IMG/VR virus record: IMGVR_UViG_3300008450_000343
Span: 1 to 28,392 of that record
Origin: a virus
Strand: one strand, 5' to 3'
Length of the DNA: 28,392 bases
A program made the position numbers and the translations under genes. The notes below the pieces were generated by a model. That model was not told the DNA's origin, did not search any database, and was given only the letters and a program-made list of their open reading frames with translations. Each line of letters starts with the position of its first letter. Position 1 is the stretch's first letter. Shown piece by piece: positions 7,123-13,623 of the stretch.

Positions 7123-8952
7123 CTATGGTAATTGTGGTCCAAATGCTGGAGGTAATTGTGGTCCAAATACTGGAGCCGGTTCTAGTAATGCTGGTATAGG
7201 TCTTGTAGCCTGCTGGGTTGTGTTTGTGATTGGGAACCCAAAAGCGTTTGTTGTTGCTGGTGCTGGTTCAGGCAGTGGCCCTATAAATGGCGCTGCTGCT
7301 GCTGTTTCAACTGCTACTTCCGGTACCGGTTCTATACCTGTTTTTTCATTATCTATACCTTTAATACCTTTTTTACCTTTTTCTGTTAAATTAGTTGTTA
7401 TATACTGTCTCAATCCTGTTGTAGGAGTAAATGTATGTATTGGTGTAAAGTCTATTTGACAATCCATTACCATTGGTAATTCTTGTTCAAAATCATCTTC
7501 ACCTGTATTCTCCGGTTCAAGCATTGCTATTTCCCAAGGATACTCTGTATTCCAGGTATATCCTACACTGTTTAATACTCCCGGTAGTTCGTATATATAA
7601 TCCCCTACTGTTATTTTTGTTATAGTTCCTCTCATGAACTGCCCTCCACTTGCGTAGGTTGGTGCTGTTGCTGAAGCAAGCCATACCATTTTTTGGTAGA
7701 TAGGTTTCATCTCGGATCTTGTTGCTGCTGCTATTTTAAAAGATAGTGTAATTTTTCTTTGAAAGCCACCATATACTTGAAAATCTTCTGCTCTACCTAG
7801 ATACTTTACCTGGTTCCATGCTCCTGTGTAGTTGTCTGCAAACGCATCTAAGAATGCTCTAAAATAAAGAACTTTTTCTTTTCCGTCTGCTGTAAGTATA
7901 TGAAATCTAAATTTAATTAAATCTCTACCTTCTTTTTCTCCATTTACTTTCCCATCACTTGGTGCTAGTGAATTTATTCTATCTATCTCTGATTCATCTG
8001 GGCTTGTAGTCCAGTAGGTATTTATCTTCTTATAGACATCATTTCTAGCTCCTTGATCTCCTAAAAGTATTCTAGCCTCTTTTGTAACATTATTATTTTT
8101 TGTTTTAAAGTTCTGCTTTTGAACTAAATAAGTATACTCTGTTGGTACTTCTGTATCAAATACTTGATTTGCATCTTTATTTCCTGAGATTTTTGTTTCA
8201 TCTCCTGTAATTTGTACAAACTCTGATGGAAGTATTGTACCTAGTTCATTACTTCTAGATCCTCTAATACTTCTTGGACTTTTAGTAGTCTGCCTTATAC
8301 CACTTCCTGAAGGGGCTACTTTTATTGGATTTCCTGCTTGAGCGTTTAATCTTGCTTGATTACTTCCAGTAGCTGCGTTTAGGTAATCGTCGTAATCATA
8401 TTGACTGTATCTGTCTGTTAACTCTGTTTTATGCTCTCCTGGTACTATTTCTCCTCTTAGGGCATATTTTGCTCCCTCTACTCCTCCTGCTCCAAAAAAT
8501 CGAGTAAAGGCATTTGTATTACCTGGGTTTGTTGGCTGTAGGTATGTATCGGTTCTAAATCCTTTTAGAAAATGAGTACCTGTTCCGTTTACAGGAACTT
8601 GTGCCAGAGTTGAACCTACAATCTTTAGTGTATTAACTGCTGTATTTCCTAACTGTCCTAAAACTGCTCCAGCTAACGATTTTCCGTCTTTCTGTGCTTT
8701 CTTAATTCTCTCTCCAACACCTATTTGTTGAAGTTGGGCTTCATGTAATAAATACTTTAATCCTGGTTTAGATATAAGCATTTGGGCAATACGGGATGTA
8801 TCGTCAATACGACGAGATATTTCTGTACCTATTTGACTTCCTGGTGCTTGCCCTATATTTTTAGTTATAAGAGGTTTATCGCTCCCAAGAGGCATAGAGC
8901 TGTACTTCAGACTTTTAAGGTCTGTCTGTAAATTTATTAATCCGTCTGCCAT
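7123..8952 (-). CDS. baseplate/tube-initiator-like structural protein
   Basis: A 609-residue protein. Residues 345-480 form the recognisable part: IKFRFHILTADG, then FLDAFADNYTGAWNQVKYLGR, FQVYGGFQRKITLSFKIAA, MKPIYQKMVWLAS, ITVGDYIYELPGVLNSVGYTW and YPWEIAM. I know this pattern from baseplate or tail-initiator proteins of marine and freshwater T4-like phages, where the fold resembles tail tube domains. Residues 1-340 are Gly/Asn/Arg-rich and probably extended. The C-terminal tail (545-609) is Pro/Ala-rich with tandem FGPQLP and EPAP units. The position between the tape measure and the LysM/hub genes fits a gp48/gp54-like role in starting the tube, but I cannot tell which T4 protein it replaces. 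Confidence 0.7.
   Translation of the reverse strand: MADGLINLQTDLKSLKYSSMPLGSDKPLITKNIGQAPGSQIGTEISRRIDDTSRIAQMLISKPGLKYLLHEAQLQQIGVGERIKKAQKDGKSLAGAVLGQLGNTAVNTLKIVGSTLAQVPVNGTGTHFLKGFRTDTYLQPTNPGNTNAFTRFFGAGGVEGAKYALRGEIVPGEHKTELTDRYSQYDYDDYLNAATGSNQARLNAQAGNPIKVAPSGSGIRQTTKSPRSIRGSRSNELGTILPSEFVQITGDETKISGNKDANQVFDTEVPTEYTYLVQKQNFKTKNNNVTKEARILLGDQGARNDVYKKINTYWTTSPDESEIDRINSLAPSDGKVNGEKEGRDLIKFRFHILTADGKEKVLYFRAFLDAFADNYTGAWNQVKYLGRAEDFQVYGGFQRKITLSFKIAAATRSEMKPIYQKMVWLASATAPTYASGGQFMRGTITKITVGDYIYELPGVLNSVGYTWNTEYPWEIAMLEPENTGEDDFEQELPMVMDCQIDFTPIHTFTPTTGLRQYITTNLTEKGKKGIKGIDNEKTGIEPVPEVAVETAAAAPFIGPLPEPAPATTNAFGFPITNTTQQATRPIPALLEPAPVFGPQLPPAFGPQLP
7127..7174. repeat. 24-base tandem duplication coding for the C-terminal Pro-rich tail
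   Basis: Two adjacent 24-base units (7127-7150 and 7151-7174) differ at one base. They encode the duplicated end of the baseplate protein (PVFGPQLP then PAFGPQLP). This is a recent in-frame slippage or recombination event that lengthened the disordered tail. Confidence 0.85.
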
Positions 8953-8962
8953 TTAGTTTATA

Positions 8963-9187
8963 TTAACCCGGTAAATTATTCATGTACGGAAGTCCTTGTC
9001 CAGAAGGTGATACTGTTGGAGGTACTCCGTTTAAGTCTAATGAAGAAGGGCTTTGATCAATATTTGGTTGATCATTGATAGACGATTGGTAATGTAATGT
9101 TGATGTTGGATTAGCACTCGGTATTTGTGCCGGTGTTATTCCGTCTAATCCTAAGTTAGATGTTGGTAATAGATCTAATAGTCCCAT
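8963..9187 (-). CDS. small Pro/Ser-rich protein of unknown function
   Basis: A 74-residue protein (MGLLDLLPTSNLGLDGITP at the start, SPSGQGLPYMNNLPG at the end). It is rich in Pro, Ser, Asn and Gly, has almost no charged residues and is probably disordered. There is no signal peptide or membrane helix. It has its own upstream TATTTATA motif 20 bases before the ATG and lies between tape measure and the baseplate gene (10-base gap), so it is expressed as a late structural-region gene. It could be a virion filler, linker or assembly factor; no function can be assigned. Confidence 0.65.
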   Translation of the reverse strand: MGLLDLLPTSNLGLDGITPAQIPSANPTSTLHYQSSINDQPNIDQSPSSLDLNGVPPTVSPSGQGLPYMNNLPG

Positions 9188-9207
9188 AGTGATTGTTTTT
9201 AATTTAT

Positions 9208-9215
9208 TATAAATA
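9208..9215 (-). promoter_or_regulatory. putative late promoter (TATTTATA) before the small baseplate gene
   Basis: The minus strand reads CTATTTATAATAAATTAA here, 20 bases before the ATG at 9187, in the 42-base spacer after the tape measure gene. Six further bases give the sequence TATAAT. It is nearly identical to the motif before the sheath and tube genes. Confidence 0.5.
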
Positions 9216-9229
9216 GTTTGTTTATTTTA

Positions 9230-11956
9230 TTATCTCATTGGATGTAGGTTAAGCCCTATAGCTTCATTTAATTTATTGGCTCCAATATGTATGTTTCCTC
9301 CTTGTTTAACTGCTACGATTAATTCATCTATCTTAGCATAGAACTCTCTTAATGGTATAACTGCTTCTGGACCTGCTTCTCCTACAACTGCTCTTGTAGC
9401 TCCTGTTACAATTCCTCCTGTAGCCATTTTCCTTTCTCCTGCTGGTGCAGTTGCTTTTGGAGCTTTTCCTCCTCCTGCAAAAGTATCTATTACCAATTTA
9501 CCTAAAGAAGGTCCTCCTATATAGTCTGAAATTGCTCCTCCTACCCATCTACCTAACATATCTCCTCCTGTATACGCTAAGGGTGCCATAAGCCATGACG
9601 GTATTCCCAATGCTGCTGGTGCTGATATTAAGGTTGCAGCTAAAGATCCTCCTAGTATACCCATTCCTGAACCTATAAGTGTTTTACCTGTTTCAGAATA
9701 AAGCTGGTCTTTTGTTAGGTCTTTTTGTGCTGCTAAGTCTGATATTGACATTCCTGCTGATAGAGCTTCTATTAGAGCTCCAACATACGGTATTTTCTTT
9801 AAAAGAGATCCTCCTGTTCCTTTTAAGAACTTAGGTACAAGTTTACCTATGTTTTTTCCTATCCATCCTATAAGGGCTTTTCCACCACTTTTTTCAAGCA
9901 CAAAGTTTCCTGCTCCTTTCACTGCTCCTCCAACTGCGGAAGCCCCACTCTTTATTCCTCCCCATGCTTTACCTGCAAGATTTTTCAATCCACTAAACAT
10001 TCCGCCGCCGCCTGCTTCTGCTGCTTGTTTACCTACATTACCTGCGGCTTTGTTAGCTGAGAATCTCATATCAGGTTTTCCTGATTTTGTTAACGGGCCT
10101 GCTGCTTCACCTGCTGCTGAAGCTGCACTCTTACCCATATTTCCTGATATTGCAGATTTTATTGGATTTACTATGGATTTACCTAACTGCAGTCCTGCTA
10201 ATAACACTATTGCAGCTGTTAGGGCTTTTATACTTGAATCAAGAGTATCCATTGTTTTTTGCAGTCCTTCAGGCCCTACTGCTTTAGCTACTGCTTCTGC
10301 AGCTTTTTTCTGCTCTAGCTGCATTCTCTCTGCTAACGTATTTGCATCTACTTGGTTTCTTAATTTCTTATCCCCAATTTCAGCTAACGCTTTTTCCATC
10401 CCTATTTCCTTGCCTTTAGAATCCTTCATACGAGCTCTCATAACCACTTGTTTTTGAAGATCTTCTAAAGACTGGGCATCTCTATATCCTGATTCTTTTG
10501 AAACTGTTTTTAACTGTTCCTGTAACGTTAATGAATTTCCTAATTCATCAGCAGACATTCCAAGCATCTTAGCAGTAGCTTCTTGCTCTATTCTGTTCAT
10601 TTTACCAAACGATGCTGCGGTAATTTGCTGCTTAGCTAACTCAGAGGTTAACGTTGTCATGTCGTTGGTCAAGGCAGCAGCTCTTGCTTTCTCCAGGTTA
10701 TATTCTTTTCCTGATAGTAATTCTGCTTCTAATTCATTTGCAATAGATGATTCAAAATCCAATAAACTATCTGCTGTTTTTTCAACCTGCGCCATACTCA
10801 TACCTAAACTCTTTGCTTGGTATACTGCTTGTGCTAGGTTTTGTCCTGAGGCTTTGAAGCTTAACTGTACTCGTGTGGAAGTGCTTGCTACTCCTTTTAG
10901 TATTTCTCTATTATCTATTTGGAGTTTTTTCTGACCATTTAATAGCTTAGTTTGAACGGTAATACTTGCTGTATAGTCCTTAGCATTCTTACCCATATTC
11001 ATAGAAGCTAAGCTGAATTGTGTAGCTTCTTCTGTACTAAGTCCCATTTGGTGATGCAAAGCTGCATAGTTTTCTGCCATATCAGCAGAAATTGCACCAT
11101 TACTTCCTAATGTTTTATTTATATCTTCCTGTGCTTCTTGAAATCTTTCTGAGTTAAAATATAATTTACCTGAAGCTTGAGAAGCATCTATCATAGCATC
11201 GTTCATCTTAAGAGCCTCTAATCGAGATACTCCTAAGTTACGTTGCATACTAACTGATCTTTCGTTTAATTTAGTGAATTCGTCAACTGCTGTACCTAGT
11301 ACTGCTCCTAAAGCTGCTTGACCTAGTCCGTTCGAAAGAACTTTTGCCCCTTCTCCCCAAGATTTCATCTTACTGTTTCCTTCCTGTAAACTGTCTCTAA
11401 AAGCTTTAGAGGCCTTAGTCATTTCAGGTAAAGCTTTATTCAGATACGGAATTTTTTCCATCATCTGTTTAAAAGGAGCGAAGACATCTACCTTAGATAT
11501 TTCTTCATACTTCTTTTTTAACTTGTCTGCATGGTCTAATTGAGACTCTATTGCATCGTCTACATCTTGAAGAATCTTAAGAGTTTTGTCAATATACTCC
11601 TGCTCCTTTTTAGTTGCAGTAGCTTTTCTATCTTCAAGTTCTGCAATTTTAGCTTGTACTCTAGCTTGATCTTGTTGTGACTTTAAAACTTTTTTATTAA
11701 ATTCTGCTTCAGTTTTCTTATCTGCTAATTGTTTTGCAGTATAGCCTGCTAACTCTTTAGCCGAATTAACAGCGTTTGAAAAGGAAGTTTGATATGCAGC
11801 TGCAGACTCTCCTGTAAATTTAGCAGCTTCTTTTGCATTCTTACTTAATGCATCTGCTAATTCTCTAAGTACAGTAGTTAGTCCAGAAGCTTCTTTATTG
11901 AATTCTTTTAGGTTTTTTAAATCTGCTGGTGAAACTGTACTCTTATTGACTGCCAT
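9230..11956 (-). CDS. tail tape measure protein
   Basis: A 908-residue protein with tape-measure architecture. The N-terminal 170 residues are a Lys/Glu/Ala-rich coiled coil (for example KVLKSQQDQARVQAKIAELE). Helical stretches extend to about 560. Hydrophobic segments follow near 580-605 (IKALTAAIVLLAGLQLGKS) and 740-825 (IPYVGALIEALSAGMS, MGILGGSLAATLISAPAALG). A Gly/Ala/Ser-rich region lies at 610-700. The end has the hallmark GGIVTGATRAVVGEAGPEAV. Tape measure proteins set tail length and exit with the DNA, often touching the inner membrane. At 908 residues against 590 for T4 gp29, a longer tail is expected. The gene directly follows the frameshifted chaperone, as in most long-tailed phages. 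A hairpin and a TATTTATA motif precede it. Confidence 0.92.
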   Translation of the reverse strand: MAVNKSTVSPADLKNLKEFNKEASGLTTVLRELADALSKNAKEAAKFTGESAAAYQTSFSNAVNSAKELAGYTAKQLADKKTEAEFNKKVLKSQQDQARVQAKIAELEDRKATATKKEQEYIDKTLKILQDVDDAIESQLDHADKLKKKYEEISKVDVFAPFKQMMEKIPYLNKALPEMTKASKAFRDSLQEGNSKMKSWGEGAKVLSNGLGQAALGAVLGTAVDEFTKLNERSVSMQRNLGVSRLEALKMNDAMIDASQASGKLYFNSERFQEAQEDINKTLGSNGAISADMAENYAALHHQMGLSTEEATQFSLASMNMGKNAKDYTASITVQTKLLNGQKKLQIDNREILKGVASTSTRVQLSFKASGQNLAQAVYQAKSLGMSMAQVEKTADSLLDFESSIANELEAELLSGKEYNLEKARAAALTNDMTTLTSELAKQQITAASFGKMNRIEQEATAKMLGMSADELGNSLTLQEQLKTVSKESGYRDAQSLEDLQKQVVMRARMKDSKGKEIGMEKALAEIGDKKLRNQVDANTLAERMQLEQKKAAEAVAKAVGPEGLQKTMDTLDSSIKALTAAIVLLAGLQLGKSIVNPIKSAISGNMGKSAASAAGEAAGPLTKSGKPDMRFSANKAAGNVGKQAAEAGGGGMFSGLKNLAGKAWGGIKSGASAVGGAVKGAGNFVLEKSGGKALIGWIGKNIGKLVPKFLKGTGGSLLKKIPYVGALIEALSAGMSISDLAAQKDLTKDQLYSETGKTLIGSGMGILGGSLAATLISAPAALGIPSWLMAPLAYTGGDMLGRWVGGAISDYIGGPSLGKLVIDTFAGGGKAPKATAPAGERKMATGGIVTGATRAVVGEAGPEAVIPLREFYAKIDELIVAVKQGGNIHIGANKLNEAIGLNLHPMR

Positions 11957-11974
11957 TTACTTTGTGGGTTTACT

Positions 11975-11982
11975 TATAAATA
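11975..11982 (-). promoter_or_regulatory. putative late promoter (TATTTATA) before the tape measure gene
   Basis: The minus strand reads ACTATTTATAAGTAAAC, 18 bases before the ATG at 11956 and immediately after the hairpin at 11985-12011. This is the same core 8-mer as before sheath, tube and chaperone. Confidence 0.5.
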
Positions 11983-11984
11983 GT

Positions 11985-12011
11985 AAAAGGCATCATTTTT
12001 TTGATGCCTTT
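11985..12011 (-). terminator. hairpin overlapping the end of the chaperone extension
   Basis: There is a perfect 10-bp stem (AAAGGCATCA with TGATGCCTTT) with a loop of six A on the minus strand. The stop codon TGA of the extension lies inside it. The following bases are TACTATTTAT, a poor U-tract, so it may be a weak terminator, an attenuator limiting read-through into the tape measure gene, or a 3'-end stabiliser. Confidence 0.55.
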
Positions 12012-12253
12012 GTTATATATGTGGATTCTTTAGCCTGTCTCTCTATAAGAGCTCTCTTTATTCCTTCCTGTACTGCTTTGTCGGCGTTACTTTCTTCCTT
12101 CTCCTGGTAGAATTCATATAGTTTATTATATGTGAATTTTCTCAACCAAAGAGGCATATTGTAGACAGTGTTCCAATCGTAACCTCCTTTTCCGAAAAAC
12201 ACTATATCATGTATTTGTGTAAATACTCCAAGCCTATATTCTGGCGTCAGGCC
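11993..12253 (-). CDS. C-terminal extension of the tail assembly chaperone, reached by ribosomal frameshift
   Basis: The frame is open from 12268 to the TGA at 11993. From 12253 it encodes 86 residues: GLTPEYRLGVFTQIHDI, then VFFGKGG, then YDWNTVYNMPLWLRKF, ending in a charged helix. The first 17 residues look fully protein-like but have no ATG; the first standard start is the GTG at 12202, which would discard them. The frame overlaps the end of the gp26-like gene at a run of seven T and is +1 (or -2) relative to it. This is the classic layout of the paired tail chaperones that bind the tape measure protein in long-tailed phages. A fused product would be about 328 residues. Independent translation from the GTG remains possible, though no Shine-Dalgarno is present. 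Confidence 0.75.
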   Translation of the reverse strand, partial: GLTPEYRLGVFTQIHDIVFFGKGGYDWNTVYNMPLWLRKFTYNKLYEFYQEKEESNADKAVQEGIKRALIERQAKESTYITKASKK

Positions 12254-12980
12254 AAAAAAAGGTAATCCCTATCGGCAAATCGACGTCCTCCTCTTCGCCT
12301 GTTGAATTTGTTACTGTTGTACTTAGGTCTAAGTCTGGATTTATACTACTGTAGTATTTTCTAAATTCCCTAGCATCTCTTGCAAGGAAATAGTTATTTA
12401 CAAAATCTCTAATGTCTTTTTGATCTCTATTTCCGTTAATAGATGTAACTAAATATGCAAGTCGTACTGTAACGTCGCTTATGCTATCTTTATTTATCTT
12501 CTGTAATCCTTTTACTTCTTGGTCAATTTTTATATCTTCTCCGTGTGTTAAAAGTTTAAAGGTAATTACATTTCCTGTACTTGGAAGTGTAAATGTAAAT
12601 TCATTCTCTGTTGCTTTTTCTAATTCCGGGGCAAGAGGTTTTGGTTCAATATTACTTAAATCAACAGTCTGTTTAACTCCGTCATACTCAAACTCATACT
12701 CCTTTCCGTATGCTAAGATACGTGCTGCAACCATCATAGCATTCTTATCTCCTACTAGTATGTCATTATAATTAACATCCGATACTATTAACGATTGTAA
12801 AAGTTTGTCTATAACAACTCCCTGTTTAATGTAATTTGCGTTTGTTAAAATATCCTCTTCTTTAGCAGTCATATATTTCATTTCAATTTTTCCTGATGCT
12901 AGAGGGGAATCTTTTGGGTAAAGTAATCCTTTTGAAGGAAGTTCTACTGTTTCAGTAGGTAGTTTAAATTTTTGTTCCAT
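12234..12980 (-). CDS. gp26-family tail assembly chaperone / baseplate hub assembly protein
   Basis: A 248-residue protein matching the T4 gp26 baseplate-assembly family: LPSKGLLYPKDSPLASGKIE near the N-terminus, MKYMTAKEEDILTNANYIK, VIDKLLQSLIV, then a beta domain (YEFEYDGVKQTVDLSNIEP) and a helical end. It lies between the tail tube and tape measure genes, the position of tail assembly chaperones, which keep the tape measure soluble during tail growth. The last residues, GITFFWPDARI, are read across a run of seven T at 12254-12260, where a shift into the next frame would replace WPDARI by the 86-residue extension. The short form would be the abundant product and the fused form the minor one, as in other phages. 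The ATG at 12980 is followed by EQKFKLPTETVELPS, which fits the family start. Confidence 0.85.
   Translation of the reverse strand: MEQKFKLPTETVELPSKGLLYPKDSPLASGKIEMKYMTAKEEDILTNANYIKQGVVIDKLLQSLIVSDVNYNDILVGDKNAMMVAARILAYGKEYEFEYDGVKQTVDLSNIEPKPLAPELEKATENEFTFTLPSTGNVITFKLLTHGEDIKIDQEVKGLQKINKDSISDVTVRLAYLVTSINGNRDQKDIRDFVNNYFLARDAREFRKYYSSINPDLDLSTTVTNSTGEEEDVDLPIGITFFWPDARI
12254..12260 (-). promoter_or_regulatory. probable programmed frameshift site (run of seven T)
   Basis: The minus-strand mRNA reads ACC UUU UUU UGG in the gp26-like frame. If the tRNA-Phe on the second UUU slips one base forward, the next codon is GGC and translation enters the GLTPEYRL frame. A -2 slip on the same run gives the same frame. 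A -1 slip would instead hit UGA within three codons, so it is excluded as the productive event. Confidence 0.7.
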
Positions 12981-13010
12981 AAATTTTATCTGTTAGTAAC
13001 TAGTTCTATA

Positions 13011-13018
13011 TATAAATA
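13011..13018 (-). promoter_or_regulatory. putative late promoter (TATTTATA) before the gp26-like chaperone
   Basis: The minus strand reads CATATATTTATATATAGAAC, about 30 bases before the ATG at 12980 and just downstream of the terminator at 13041-13067. The terminator followed by this motif suggests a new transcription start for the chaperone. Confidence 0.5.
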
Positions 13019-13040
13019 TATGAAAAAAACTTTCTCAAAA

Positions 13041-13067
13041 CAACAAAGCCCAGCTAATGCCAGGCTT
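13041..13067 (-). terminator. terminator after the tail tube gene
   Basis: On the minus strand 13067-13046 folds into a 9-bp stem (AAGCCTGGC with GCTGGGCTT) around ATTA, followed by TGTTGTTTT. Two pairs are G-U wobbles on the minus strand and mismatches on the plus strand, which supports the minus-strand reading. The tube protein is needed in many more copies than the chaperone, so a terminator here makes sense. Confidence 0.7.
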
Positions 13068-13089
13068 GTTAATTTTTATTTGAATTTTA

Positions 13090-13578
13090 TTAGTAATTTA
13101 ATACACAATAATCCATTGCTATTGAGATTCCTATCTCTACTAATCCGTCAGCAGAAGTCCAGTCAAATTGTCCAAAGTCTCCTTTTGTTAAGAAAGCTCC
13201 TTTAATAATCCACTCTCCTACGATATCCCCTACAGGACCTAAGATGTTAAGAGTTAAATCTTTTTTGTAGAAATCAGAGTAACCAGCTCTACCAGTTACT
13301 GATTCATATCCTAGACGTGCCCATTCCATTACTGCTTGAGCTCCTGAAGGAGTGATTGGTGAATATAGAGTCATATCCATATCTTGCCATTCTCTTTTTC
13401 CTCTTATTTTTCTGTAAGAGTTGATGTGGTCAAGTTTAATTGCATTATCTGTAAAGTTCGGTGCTTTCACGTTTTTAACCATGAATGCTGGGATATTGTC
13501 TATATACATTACGAACCTGTGCTGAACCATTGGTTCGAAGGCTCTGAACATTATTTCGTTTGGATCTAATACTGCCAT
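13090..13578 (-). CDS. tail tube protein (T4 gp19-like)
   Basis: A 162-residue protein of the size and pattern of T4 gp19. It contains FEPMVQHRFVMYIDNIPAFM (14-33), VKNVKAPNFTDNAIKLDHIN (35-54), REWQDMDMTLYSPITPSGAQ (62-81), the helix VMEWARLGYESVTGRAGY, and DLTLNILGPVGDIVGEWIIK followed by GAFLTKGDFGQFDW. These are the beta strands and helix of the contractile tail inner tube. It forms the rigid hexameric tube inside the sheath through which DNA passes. It follows the sheath gene by 45 bases and has its own TATTTATA motif 21 bases before the ATG and its own terminator, consistent with high late expression. Confidence 0.92.
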   Translation of the reverse strand: MAVLDPNEIMFRAFEPMVQHRFVMYIDNIPAFMVKNVKAPNFTDNAIKLDHINSYRKIRGKREWQDMDMTLYSPITPSGAQAVMEWARLGYESVTGRAGYSDFYKKDLTLNILGPVGDIVGEWIIKGAFLTKGDFGQFDWTSADGLVEIGISIAMDYCVLNY

Positions 13579-13599
13579 TTTATTGTTTACTTATTTAAT

Positions 13600-13607
13600 T
13601 ATAAATA
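13600..13607 (-). promoter_or_regulatory. putative late promoter (TATTTATA) before the tail tube gene
   Basis: The minus strand reads GATATTTATAATTAAATAAG, 21 bases before the ATG at 13578. It is nearly identical to the motif before the sheath gene (GATATTTATAATAAATTAA). Confidence 0.55.
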
Positions 13608-13623
13608 TCTGTTTTTCTAAATA

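Noticed and set aside
9849-10457. Plus-strand frame of about 200 codons
   Set aside because: It lies fully opposite the Ala/Gly-rich tape measure gene and has low-complexity Pro/Ala/Phe content typical of an antisense shadow.
11993-12202. A separate 69-residue gene starting at the GTG
   Set aside because: The frame upstream of the GTG is open and protein-like through GLTPEYRLGVFTQIHDI, and there is no Shine-Dalgarno; frameshift expression explains the data better, though independent initiation is not excluded.
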